DNA from: Chloroflexota bacterium
GTDB taxonomy: Bacteria; Chloroflexota; Limnocylindria; QHBO01
Length of the DNA: 15,401 bases
Reading direction: 5' to 3'
Assembly: GCA_005882055.1 (NCBI GenBank)
Contig: VBGQ01000010.1
Span: 1-15,401 of the forward strand
A model generated the notes under the pieces. That model was not told where the DNA came from. It was given only the letters and a program-made list of their open reading frames with translations, and ran no database searches. Positions 7,868 through 14,584 of the stretch are shown piece by piece (position 1 is the first letter of the stretch; every line of letters starts with the position of its first letter). The position numbers and the translations under genes were made by a program.

Positions 7868-8092
7868 GCTCGGGCGTCGCTGCGCGCCGCTCGGCCCGCC
7901 GATCAACCACCCAGCAGGAGTCGCACACACGGACATGACTCTCGTGATTCGCGCATCGCGACTGCGCCGAACGCCGCCTCTGAGCGGCGCCTTCGACGGG
8001 AGATGTGTGCCCACCTCGAGCTGACGAGATGCCGGCGAGACCGCCGGAACGAAAGCCACGAGCCGTGGGCCGGAAAGGGTCCACGGTTTTTT
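7868..8092 (+). ncRNA. Candidate structured leader RNA or small RNA
   Basis: About 225 nt lie between the promoter (7832-7861) and an intrinsic terminator (8063-8092). No credible ORF is present. Local hairpins include CGCCGC/GCGGCG (7972-7977 with 7984-7989), CTCG/CGAG (8015-8018 with 8025-8028) and CCGGCG/CGCCGG (8032-8037 with 8042-8047, loop AGAC). GCCCAC (8009-8014) can pair with GTGGGC (8065-8070), which is part of the terminator 5' arm. That would make an antiterminator enclosing the 8032-8047 hairpin. This arrangement suggests attenuation of the downstream ABC operon. It does not match the TPP, cobalamin, T-box, SRP, 6S or RNase P cores that I can recall. The 5' end is estimated from the promoter. 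The function is inferred. Confidence 0.4.
8063..8092 (+). terminator. Intrinsic (Rho-independent) terminator
   Basis: CCGTGGGCC (8063-8071) pairs with GGTCCACGG (8078-8086) in a nine-pair stem with one G-U. The loop is GGAAAG, followed at once by six T (8087-8092). It lies 85 bases before the ABC ATPase start, so transcription into the operon must read through it or start after it. Confidence 0.75.
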
Positions 8093-8111
8093 GATGGCAT
8101 CTGGACATCAG

Positions 8112-8141
8112 GAGCCGCGGACCGAACGGGGGCCGCGGCTC
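8112..8141 (+). repeat. Perfect 9-bp inverted repeat before the ABC operon
   Basis: GAGCCGCGG (8112-8120) and CCGCGGCTC (8133-8141) flank a 12-base loop. No T-run follows, so it is not a standard terminator. CCGCGGACC (8115-8123) could alternatively pair, with one mismatch, with the terminator 3' arm GGTCCACGG, so the two structures may be mutually exclusive. An operator site is another possibility. Confidence 0.45.
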
Positions 8142-8163
8142 GATTGTTGTCTGCGGCGGACAC

Positions 8164-8180
8164 GGAAGGAACGGACGATG
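8164..8180 (+). promoter_or_regulatory. Shine-Dalgarno and start of ABC ATPase
   Basis: GGAAGGA (8164-8170) is seven bases before ATG 8178. This fixes the start; the frame is open further upstream, but that part lies in the leader region. Confidence 0.7.
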
Positions 8181-8894
8181 ACCACGGTGTTGGAACAGGT
8201 CAACAGACAGGCAGTGACTGATCTCGCCGCGAGCCCGGCGAGCATCGAGGGCGCGGCGGAGGTGCCTGCGCTGCTGGTCGAGCACCTGACCAAGCGCTTC
8301 CTGGTGGGTCGCAAGCGCAAGCCGGTGATCGCGGTGAACGACGTCAGCCTGCGGATCCGCCGCGGCGAGATCTACGGGATCCTGGGAGCCAACGGGAGCG
8401 GCAAGAGCACGCTGATCCGTCTGTTCAGCACCCTGCTCACGCTGGACAGCGGTCGGGTCGAGGTCTTTGGCCACGACGTCCAGCGCGAGGAGATGACCGT
8501 CAAGCGCGTCATCAATCGCGTCAGCGTGGACGCGGCCTTCTTCAAGAAGCTGAGCCCGCACGAGAACCTGAGCTACGCGGCGCGCCTGTACGGGATGGAC
8601 GCTCGCCCCGCGAAGGCCGAGGCGATCAGGATCCTAGCGCGGCTCGGCATCGGTGAGAGCCGCCTGGGCCGGCCCCTGGAGCAGATGAGCCGGGGGATGC
8701 AGCAGAAGGTTGCGATCGCGCGAGCGCTGCTGACCAGCCCGACGCTGCTGCTGCTCGACGAGCCGACCACGGGCCTCGACCCGCGCTCGAAGCTCGACGT
8801 GCAGACCTTCATCGAGGAGATGCGTGACACGCACGACGCGACGATCGTGCTGACCACGTGGCCGAGGACACCCCCGACGGTCTCAAGACCATGA
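8178..8894 (+). CDS. ABC transporter ATP-binding protein (DrrA-like), truncated by internal deletion/frameshift
   Basis: This is the cytoplasmic ATPase of an ABC-2-type exporter. Visible motifs are Walker A GANGSGKST (70-78), a signature region MSRGMQQK (170-177), Walker B LLLLDEP (190-196) and the D-loop TTGLDP (197-202). The Q-loop position carries the VSVDAAFFKKLS form common in this daunorubicin-exporter-like branch. After IVLTT (~227) the normal H-loop His and the next ~20 residues (HDMxEAxxLCDRIAIIDxGRI in relatives) are missing. The frame then shifts to WPRTPPTVSRP and stops at 8894. The proper C-terminal sequence continues in another frame (8858-9007). About 60-70 bases are lost, congruent to 1 mod 3. 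Without the H-loop the product should not hydrolyse ATP normally. It is first gene of an overlapping four-gene operon. Confidence 0.88.
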   Translation: MTTVLEQVNRQAVTDLAASPASIEGAAEVPALLVEHLTKRFLVGRKRKPVIAVNDVSLRIRRGEIYGILGANGSGKSTLIRLFSTLLTLDSGRVEVFGHDVQREEMTVKRVINRVSVDAAFFKKLSPHENLSYAARLYGMDARPAKAEAIRILARLGIGESRLGRPLEQMSRGMQQKVAIARALLTSPTLLLLDEPTTGLDPRSKLDVQTFIEEMRDTHDATIVLTTWPRTPPTVSRP

Positions 8895-9007
8895 TCGCCG
8901 CCGACTACGGCAAGGAGCCAACGCTGGAAAGCGTGTTCATGACCTTCACCGGCCGCTCGCTCGACGACGACATTGGTGACGACGAGAACAAGGAAGATGA
9001 CCAATGA
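8858..9007 (+). pseudogene. Out-of-frame C-terminal remnant of the ABC ATPase
   Basis: In the frame starting at 8858 the sequence reads VAEDTPDGLKTMIAADYG, then PTLESVFMTFTGRSL and an acidic tail. This is the standard end of DrrA-type ATPases (IVAxDTPxxLK ... PTLExVFxxxTGRxL). Its TGA (9005-9007) overlaps the permease ATG (9004) as ATGA. That shows it was the real 3' end of the upstream gene before a deletion at about 8857. Confidence 0.8.
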
Positions 9008-9699
9008 GCCTGATGGCGCGCGAGATGAAGGCGAGCTTTGCTTTCGTCGAGCGCAACTTCAACCTGACCAAGCGCTACTGGGGCTGGGAGTTCGCCTGGC
9101 TGATCTACTCGATCGCCGGGGCTCTGGCGATCTCCCTGATCGGGCGCAGCGAGGGCAGCGAGCGGCTGCTCCTCGTCCTGGTGGTGGGCGCCATCTTCTG
9201 GAACTTCCTCTCGCTCGTCTTCGAGTTCATCGCCGAGACGGTGCAGTGGGAGCGCTGGGAAGGCACCCTCGAGTACACCTTCATGGCACCCGTGCGCCGC
9301 TATGCGCAGCTCATGGGCTCTGCGATCTACGCCATCGGCTACGGCTTGGTGCACACCGCGGTGGTGCTGACCGTGCTGGCGCTCTTCTTCCAGCTCGATC
9401 TGTCCCACGCGAACTTCGCGACCGCGGGAGCCTTCATCCTGCTCGGCTCGCTCAGCTTCATGGGCATCGGGATCGCGGCGGCCATCCTGCCGCTGATGTA
9501 CGTCGAGCGAGGCGGGCAGATGGTGTTCGTCATCCAATCGGTCCTGCTGCTGGTGAGCGGGGTCTACTACCCGATCTCGGTGCTACCAGGCTGGATGCAG
9601 GCCGTCAGCCATTTCTCGCCAGCGACCTACGTCCTCGATGGCGTGCGCGCGGGCCTGATCGAGGGGACACCGGTCACCGCGTTGTTCGGGGATGTCTGA
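9004..9699 (+). CDS. ABC-2-type permease, lacking its last TM helix
   Basis: The frame encodes 231 residues of a DrrB-like membrane permease with about five hydrophobic segments: LIYSIAGALAISLIG, LLLVLVVGAIFWNFLSLVF, YGLVHTAVVLTVLALFF, FILLGSLSFMGIGIAAAIL and VFVIQSVLLLVSGVYYPIS. The typical ABC-2 stretch YYPISVLPGWMQAVSHFSPA and TYVLDGVRAGLIEG follows. Family members have a sixth helix after ALFGDV, ending in a conserved AKRTGKLKR-type tail. Here the frame stops straight after ALFGDV, and that tail appears out of frame at 9701-9736. So about 70 bases coding the last helix seem lost, congruent to 2 mod 3. The start overlaps the ATPase's original stop (ATGA). The exported substrate is unknown; relatives export drugs or lipids. 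Confidence 0.85.
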   Translation: MSLMAREMKASFAFVERNFNLTKRYWGWEFAWLIYSIAGALAISLIGRSEGSERLLLVLVVGAIFWNFLSLVFEFIAETVQWERWEGTLEYTFMAPVRRYAQLMGSAIYAIGYGLVHTAVVLTVLALFFQLDLSHANFATAGAFILLGSLSFMGIGIAAAILPLMYVERGGQMVFVIQSVLLLVSGVYYPISVLPGWMQAVSHFSPATYVLDGVRAGLIEGTPVTALFGDV

Positions 9700-9700
9700 T

Positions 9701-9736
9701 GCGAAGCGGACCGGCAAGCTCAAGAGGGTGGGCTGA
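9701..9736 (+). pseudogene. Out-of-frame C-terminal remnant of the permease
   Basis: The frame at 9701 reads AKRTGKLKRVG and stops at TGA 9734-9736, the usual cytoplasmic tail of these permeases. The stop overlaps the next gene's ATG (9736) as TGATG, as expected of the ancestral operon. This marks a deletion junction at about 9694-9700. Confidence 0.7.
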
Positions 9737-10764
9737 TGGACGCGACGACCAACAAGCCAGAGACCAGACCGATGACCGAGCTCGAGCTCGTCTTCCGATC
9801 CTGGCGCGGTGAACCGGATGCCGTGGAGATGGCGCGCATCTCGAATGCCGCAAACGAGGTGGACGACGTCGACGAGCGCAACAGCCCGCAGGAGCTGCTG
9901 AACTACTTCAGCCACCCCGGCGAGCACTTCGATGCCGCTCGTGACGTGGTCATGGTCGAGCACGATGGGCTGGTCGTCGGCTACGGCTGGCACAACTGGA
10001 TCGACACGACCGATCGGGTGCGGGAGGGTCGCGTAGGCGGCTACGTGCATCCCGATTGGACGCGCAGGGGTATCGGTCGCCGGCTGCTTGGGTGGCTCGA
10101 GGCGCGGGCCAGGGCATCGGTCCTGGAGCACCCAACCGAGCTACCGGCAATCTACGGCAGCTGGGTGGACGGACGGCGGACCGGCAAGCGCGTGCTGCTG
10201 GAGCAGGAGGGATACGCGGTCGTGCGGCGCTTCTACGAGATGCGCCGCGATGATCTCGACGAGGTCTCTCCTGCACCGATGCCGGACGGCCTGGAGATCC
10301 GCGCCATCCCGGTGGATCGCCCGTCGCTGCGACGGCTGCTGGATGCAGACGCGGAGGCGTTCCAGGACCACTGGGGCGGCTGGGCGGCCGATGACGCGGC
10401 GTTCGAGGAGATGCTCAACGACCCGAGCTTCGATCCCTCGCTGTACGTCGTCGCATGGGACGGCGACGAGATCGCGGGAGCGGTGATCAACCACATTCCG
10501 CGCCTCGAGAACGAGGCGATGGAGCGGAGCCGAGGTTGGCTGGAGAGCGTCTTCGTGCGACGTCCGTGGCGGCGACGCGGGCTGGCACAGGCGATCGTGA
10601 CGCGGTCGCTGGTCGCCCTCCGTGAGCGCGGCATGGACCACGCCATGCTGGGCGTCGACGCGGACAACCCCAACGGCGCCGTGGGAGTGTATGAGCGGGC
10701 CGGATTCTTCGTCGTCAACACATCGACGGCGTACCGGAAGCCGATGGAGGCTGCTTCGCCATGA
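9736..10764 (+). CDS. Tandem-GNAT N-acetyltransferase (mycothiol synthase-like), copy 1
   Basis: The product is 342 residues with two GNAT folds. Domain 1 (~15-180) has the acetyl-CoA loop in VGGYVHPDWTRRGIGRRLLG (R110-R111-G112-I-G114). Domain 2 (~185-340) has FVRRPWRRRGLAQAIVTRSL (R280-R281-G282-L-A284) and the closing LGVDADNPNGAVGVYERAGF typical of MshD-like enzymes. These transfer acetyl from acetyl-CoA to an amine; MshD makes mycothiol, but many relatives act on other substrates. ATG 9736 overlaps the permease's ancestral stop (TGATG), and a GAGGG lies upstream. The stop overlaps the next GNAT start (ATGA). Unlike its upstream neighbours it appears intact. The precise substrate cannot be read from the sequence. 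Confidence 0.85.
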   Translation: MDATTNKPETRPMTELELVFRSWRGEPDAVEMARISNAANEVDDVDERNSPQELLNYFSHPGEHFDAARDVVMVEHDGLVVGYGWHNWIDTTDRVREGRVGGYVHPDWTRRGIGRRLLGWLEARARASVLEHPTELPAIYGSWVDGRRTGKRVLLEQEGYAVVRRFYEMRRDDLDEVSPAPMPDGLEIRAIPVDRPSLRRLLDADAEAFQDHWGGWAADDAAFEEMLNDPSFDPSLYVVAWDGDEIAGAVINHIPRLENEAMERSRGWLESVFVRRPWRRRGLAQAIVTRSLVALRERGMDHAMLGVDADNPNGAVGVYERAGFFVVNTSTAYRKPMEAASP

Positions 10765-11798
10765 CCGATGTCGTGCGCACTTCCTCGCGCCCGGGCATGC
10801 CCGAGGGCGTGCCCGCGGTGCCGAATCCGCCGGCCATCGATGGGCTCACGTTCCGGCAGCTGGCTTGGCCCGATGGTCTGGCGGAGCTCTCCGCTCTCGG
10901 CAACGTGTCAAACGAAGCCGATGGCATCCCCTCCAGGTCGACTCCTGCGGACCTCGCCAACTGGTACAGCGCGACGCCGCATTTCGACCCGAGCCGGGAC
11001 ATCCTGATTGGAGCGCTCGACGGTCGCATGGTTGCTGCGAGTATCGGCGGCTGGGAGGCCGACAACGACGAAGGACGCGACTACATGACCTGGGGGTTCG
11101 TCCATCCGGCGTGGCGCCGGCGAGGCCTGGGAGGTGCCCTGCTCCGCTGGATGGAGGCGCGGCAGCGGCAGGTCGCTGCCGGACACGATTCCGGGGTTGC
11201 AAAGCGGCTGGAAAGCTGGTCCCTCGTCCAAGAGGCTGGCCGCAACGCCCTCCTGGAAGCCAACGGCTATGTGCCGATTCGTTTCTGGTTCGACATGGAG
11301 CGCCCGCATCTCGACGACGTCCCGGACGCTCCTCTGCCTCAGGGCTTTGAGTTCCGGCCGGCGCGGGAGGAGGACACCCGCGAGGCCTGGGAGGTCGAGA
11401 TCGCCGCCTTCCGCGACCACTTTGGGGGCATGGACACGAGCGAGGAAGCGTACCTGCAGTCCCTCAAGAATCCGAATCTGGACCTCCGCAACTGGGTTCT
11501 CGTCTGGCACGAAGGCCGCATCGTGGGCATCGCCCTGAACCGCATCAAGCGCGCCGAGAACGAACTCCTCGGCATCCAACGCGGTCTGGTGATATCGGTG
11601 GCCGTGTTGAGCGGCTACCGCCGGCTTGGTCTGGGGAGAGCCATCGTCGCAGAGAGCCTCCGTGCGCTGAAGCGCGCCGGCATGACCACCGCTCGTCTTG
11701 GTGTCGATGCGGAGAACCCGCACGGGGCGCTCGGGCTGTATGAGTCGCTCGGGTTCAGCGTGGTCGAGCGGGGCCGCATCTACCGCAAGCCGCTGTAA
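10761..11798 (+). CDS. Tandem-GNAT N-acetyltransferase (mycothiol synthase-like), copy 2
   Basis: The product is 345 residues and a paralogue of the preceding gene. Both share the layout FRQL/FRSW start, HFDPSRD/HFDAARD, two GNAT domains and the ending YRKP. Domain 1 motif is FVHPAWRRRGLGGALLRWME (R120-R121-G122-L-G124). Domain 2 motif is SGYRRLGLGRAIVAESL (R287-R288-L-G290-L-G292), followed by LGVDAENPHGALGLYESLGF. ATG 10761 overlaps the previous TGA (ATGA), so the two are translationally coupled and probably arose by duplication. It ends three bases from the convergent GT4 gene, and no terminator is visible between them. The neighbouring exporter suggests acetylation of a small amine linked to efflux or self-protection; this is inference. 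Confidence 0.85.
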   Translation: MTDVVRTSSRPGMPEGVPAVPNPPAIDGLTFRQLAWPDGLAELSALGNVSNEADGIPSRSTPADLANWYSATPHFDPSRDILIGALDGRMVAASIGGWEADNDEGRDYMTWGFVHPAWRRRGLGGALLRWMEARQRQVAAGHDSGVAKRLESWSLVQEAGRNALLEANGYVPIRFWFDMERPHLDDVPDAPLPQGFEFRPAREEDTREAWEVEIAAFRDHFGGMDTSEEAYLQSLKNPNLDLRNWVLVWHEGRIVGIALNRIKRAENELLGIQRGLVISVAVLSGYRRLGLGRAIVAESLRALKRAGMTTARLGVDAENPHGALGLYESLGFSVVERGRIYRKPL

Positions 11799-11801
11799 GG
11801 G

Positions 11802-12917
11802 CTAGCCACGGCCGCGACTCCGTTCGGCGAGTAGCTCCCGGTAGTAGTCAACCACCTGTTCGGTGACGCGCGGCCACGAATATTCGGGGGCCTTCGCCCG
11901 GGCGGCCTCTCCCAGCTGGTGGCGCAGGTCGGGATCGCGGGCAAGCGCGTAGAGCGCCGCGGCAAGCTGCTTGTGATTCTTCGGCTCCACCAGCAGGCCG
12001 GTAGCGTCGCGCTGCACGACGTTCTTGTAGCCGTGGATGTCCGAGGCGACGATCGGTATGCCCGCCGCCATCGCCTCGAGCTCGACGTCGCGGATCTGCC
12101 GCAGGCCGGCATAGCGCCGATACTCGCGTAGCTTTGGCCCGGCGCCGACCACCAGCAGGCGCGCATCCACGTGGCGCTTGCGCAGGCGGTGGTACGCCTT
12201 GAGCAGGTGAATGAAGCCCTTGCGCTCCTCGAGCCGGCCGACGAAGAGAATGTTGAGCGTTCCGTCGCGAAGCTCCTCGATCGGCGCTGCGGAGGCGTAG
12301 CGCTCGATGTCGACGCCGTTGGGGATGATCCGATAGTCCCCAGGGAAATATCGGCTGATGAAATGCCGAGCCGCGCCGGAGACCGCGATTCGGCCCTGGA
12401 GTTTGGCCGCCAGCTGCGCGGCCCACCGCTGCCCAATCCAGTAGCTGGGGCTGAAGCCACCGAAGGCGTGGAAGGTGGCGACGTTCACCGTGTCGGACTG
12501 GTCGAGAACGGTCGGCGACAGGAATGGGACGAACGGCTCGTGGAAGTGGAGGATGTCGAACCGATGCTCCGCGAGCAGCTCGCGAGCCTGCTCCTTGAAG
12601 CGCCAGCCGAGCGTCACGCGGCCCATGCTGCCGTTGGCGGGGAAGGCCCAGCCCGTTCCGAGCCGGATGACATGCCCCTCGCTCTCACGTTCCTTCCCGT
12701 ACTTGCTGGTGATGATCCACGCGTCATGACCGAGTCGGCGCAGCTCCTCGTGCTGGCTGCGCACGTGGTCGTTGACGCCACCCGGGTGCGGGAATCCGTA
12801 CGGGCTGACGAGGGCGATCTTGAGCGACGACCGTGCGCTCGATGCGCTGGCGTTCCGCTTCTTGTGCTTGACCGCGACCTCGGCAGGCGGAGGTGCGGCC
12901 TCTCGCTCAGCGGCCAT
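11802..12917 (-). CDS. GT4 glycosyltransferase, PimA-like, with internal in-frame gap
   Basis: The product is 371 residues from ATG 12917 (GTG 12920 is an adjacent alternative). After ~32 variable residues comes LKIALVSPYGFPHPGGVNDH, the glycine-rich acceptor-side loop (G46-G47). Then come LHFHEPFVP (~124-131), ATFHAF (H150), IIPNGVD (~197) and the donor-site block FVGRLEERKG (R228, K233). All resemble PimA, which mannosylates phosphatidylinositol from GDP-mannose. After LRQIRDVE (to ~279) the sequence jumps to LEAMAAGIPIVASD. Relatives have ~33-35 residues between these, ending ESFGIVLLEAMAAG. The first Glu of the EX7E donor motif is therefore missing and only the second (E281) remains. About 100 bases appear deleted in frame near 12080. 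The enzyme is probably inactive if the sequence is right. It is last gene of the acyltransferase/PHP operon. Confidence 0.87.
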   Translation of the reverse strand: MAAEREAAPPPAEVAVKHKKRNASASSARSSLKIALVSPYGFPHPGGVNDHVRSQHEELRRLGHDAWIITSKYGKERESEGHVIRLGTGWAFPANGSMGRVTLGWRFKEQARELLAEHRFDILHFHEPFVPFLSPTVLDQSDTVNVATFHAFGGFSPSYWIGQRWAAQLAAKLQGRIAVSGAARHFISRYFPGDYRIIPNGVDIERYASAAPIEELRDGTLNILFVGRLEERKGFIHLLKAYHRLRKRHVDARLLVVGAGPKLREYRRYAGLRQIRDVELEAMAAGIPIVASDIHGYKNVVQRDATGLLVEPKNHKQLAAALYALARDPDLRHQLGEAARAKAPEYSWPRVTEQVVDYYRELLAERSRGRG

Positions 12918-12935
12918 CACCCAGAGTATCGCCGC

Positions 12936-13688
12936 TCAGCGCCATTCCTCACCACGCACGATCGCGTGCTGGAGGTGCCGCGCCTTGGCGGCGAGCTGCC
13001 GGCGGTAGACGTCCACGTTGTGCCACGTGCTCCAGTGAACCCCGGCGGGTTCGAGCTCCCAGCTCGCGAGTGCGGCGCGGAAATCCTCGGCGCTCGCTCC
13101 CGGGAACCAGGTCCACGCGGTGCCGATCCCCTCCACGACGTGCGCGTCGGAGGAACCGATGCCGGGCAGGTGGAGCAGCTCGGCGTTCAGCCGGCGACGA
13201 GCGTGGTGGCGGGCGCGGCCGGCGGCGCTGGGATTCATGAGCTCGATGGCGTCCAGGTGGCGGCCGGCATCGGTGTCCCGTTGCAGCTGTCGCATCGAGC
13301 CGCCCCCCACGCTGGGCGTCAGCGGCGCCATGGTGTGCGGGGCTACTGCGATCCCCCCGGCTGCATGGATGCGCTCCACCGTCTCGCCCAGCGGCCGGAG
13401 CGCGGGGATGCGCTCCTCGATGAACAGTGCGAGCAGGTGCCCGCGTCGCGTGGTGATCTCCTCGCCAACCGACAGCTCGAAATGAAAGTCGCCGGCCGCG
13501 TGCAGCTCGCGGGCGCGCAGCGCCCCGTCGATGCGCTCGTGATCGGTAATCGCGATCAGGTCCAGATCGGTCTGGTGCTCGACCCAGTCGAGGACCTGCG
13601 CGACCGATGCCGTGCCGTCCGAGTAGAGCGTGTGGATATGGAGGTCGGCCTTCCCGCGGGCGCCTCCGTTGCGCGGTCGAGCGGTCAC
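12936..13688 (-). CDS. PHP-domain metal-dependent phosphoesterase
   Basis: The product is 250 residues from GTG 13688, which overlaps the upstream acyltransferase stop as GTGA. A longer in-frame ATG at 13745 would lie wholly within that gene. PHP motifs in order are ADLHIHTLYSDG (H17, H19), ITDHE (D49-H50), VGEEITTRRGHLL (E76-E77, H84), APH (H118) and IGSSDAH (D181, H183). These residues make the usual three-metal phosphoesterase site, so the enzyme looks catalytically complete. Family members hydrolyse phosphate mono- and diesters, including sugar and nucleotide phosphates. The position between PIM-like acyltransferases and a PimA-like transferase suggests a role in glycophospholipid metabolism. 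This is inference; no substrate can be read. The next gene starts 18 bases after its stop. Confidence 0.88.
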   Translation of the reverse strand: MTARPRNGGARGKADLHIHTLYSDGTASVAQVLDWVEHQTDLDLIAITDHERIDGALRARELHAAGDFHFELSVGEEITTRRGHLLALFIEERIPALRPLGETVERIHAAGGIAVAPHTMAPLTPSVGGGSMRQLQRDTDAGRHLDAIELMNPSAAGRARHHARRRLNAELLHLPGIGSSDAHVVEGIGTAWTWFPGASAEDFRAALASWELEPAGVHWSTWHNVDVYRRQLAAKARHLQHAIVRGEEWR

Positions 13689-14584
13689 GCGCCCGACTTG
13701 GCCTTCCGCTGGTCGAGCCAGATCGGCTGGAAGGCCCCCCACCACTGTTCCGGCGCGATTGCGATCGCCTCCTCGAATCGACGTGCCATTGCCTGGGTGA
13801 TATTGGCGGCGTCCGCCCTGCGGTCATCGGTTGGCCTGACGTCAATGCTCCACGCGCGAGCTTCGAACCGATCGCGCCCCGTTCGCCAGGACGCACCCAC
13901 GAGCAACGGCCTCCCGGTCATGAGGGCGAGCGCCGCGGGACCGCTCGGCATGGTGGTGTCGTGGCCGAAGAACGTCACCGGCGCACCTCGGCCGTCGAGG
14001 TCGCGGTCCGCGACGAGGGCCACGACCTCATGGCGCTTGAGGGCCTCGGTCATCGGCCGGCGGGCACGCTGCAGCGGCACGAGCTCGATCCGTCCGACGC
14101 CGCGCCGCGCACGCAGGAACTCGAACAGTTCGCGCGGCCGGATCTCCTCGACGGGTGCCAGGGCGCGGATTCCGAGCTTGGCGACGAGGGTGCCGTACGG
14201 CTCGAAATTCCCGAAATGAGGGAGCGCGACCACGGCGCCGCCGCGCATGACCGGCTCCCATCGGTCCGAGTCATGGATGCTCACGAACCGCTCGATGTGC
14301 TCGAGGGGGTAGTGCGGCGCGCGCAGCAACTCCAGGTAGTAACGCGCGTGCTCCACGAAGGCGCGCTCGACCATGCGGCGCAGCGGTGCACCTTCCGCTG
14401 GGCGGCCGGTCGCCGCGCAGACGCGGCGCAGGTTCTCCGTGACCAGCGCGCGGCGCCGGGAAGCGGCTCGATACCAGGTGCGGCCGGCGAGGTCTGCGAT
14501 GGCGTAGGCCACGGGAGCGGGTGCCCGCCCGAGCACGAGATCGGCGAGACCCAACCCAACCTTCAGGAGGCGCCCCACCAGCAT
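13685..14584 (-). CDS. Lysophospholipid / phosphatidylinositol-mannoside-type acyltransferase (HX4E)
   Basis: The product is 299 residues of the LPLAT/HtrB family. The acyltransfer motif is PHFGNFEP (H123, E128: HX4E), with the supporting blocks FFGHDTTMPSGPAALAL and WWGAFQPIW near the C-terminus. HtrB-like enzymes acylate lipid A; in actinobacteria the equivalent, PatA, acylates PIM at the inner membrane. With a PimA-like gene in the same operon the second role is likelier. The start is ATG 14584, overlapping the previous stop as TGATG. Longer frames upstream are antisense or shadow sequence inside the neighbour. The N-terminus is short, hydrophobic/basic and membrane-associated (LLKVGLGLADLVLG). 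Confidence 0.87.
   Translation of the reverse strand: MLVGRLLKVGLGLADLVLGRAPAPVAYAIADLAGRTWYRAASRRRALVTENLRRVCAATGRPAEGAPLRRMVERAFVEHARYYLELLRAPHYPLEHIERFVSIHDSDRWEPVMRGGAVVALPHFGNFEPYGTLVAKLGIRALAPVEEIRPRELFEFLRARRGVGRIELVPLQRARRPMTEALKRHEVVALVADRDLDGRGAPVTFFGHDTTMPSGPAALALMTGRPLLVGASWRTGRDRFEARAWSIDVRPTDDRRADAANITQAMARRFEEAIAIAPEQWWGAFQPIWLDQRKAKSGA

Noticed and set aside
8040..8100. Slight resemblance to the c-di-GMP-I (GEMM) riboswitch core near AACGAAAGCCACG
   Set aside because: The invariant GCAAAGCC element and the paired receptor are not present, and the stretch runs straight into a standard terminator.
7562..8177. tRNA, SRP RNA, 6S RNA or RNase P RNA in the large intergenic region
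   Set aside because: I found no T-loop GTTCRA, no SRP GGAAG/AGCAG core and no RNase P conserved boxes.
11796..11805. Bidirectional terminator between the convergent GNAT and GT4 genes
   Set aside because: Only three bases separate the stops, and no hairpin with a T-run is visible on either strand.
12171..14219. Very long open plus-strand frame (over 680 codons) opposite the GT4, PHP and acyltransferase genes
   Set aside because: It is the antisense of three genes with clear family motifs. Its own translation has no domain pattern and no ribosome binding site. Long antisense frames are expected at this GC content.
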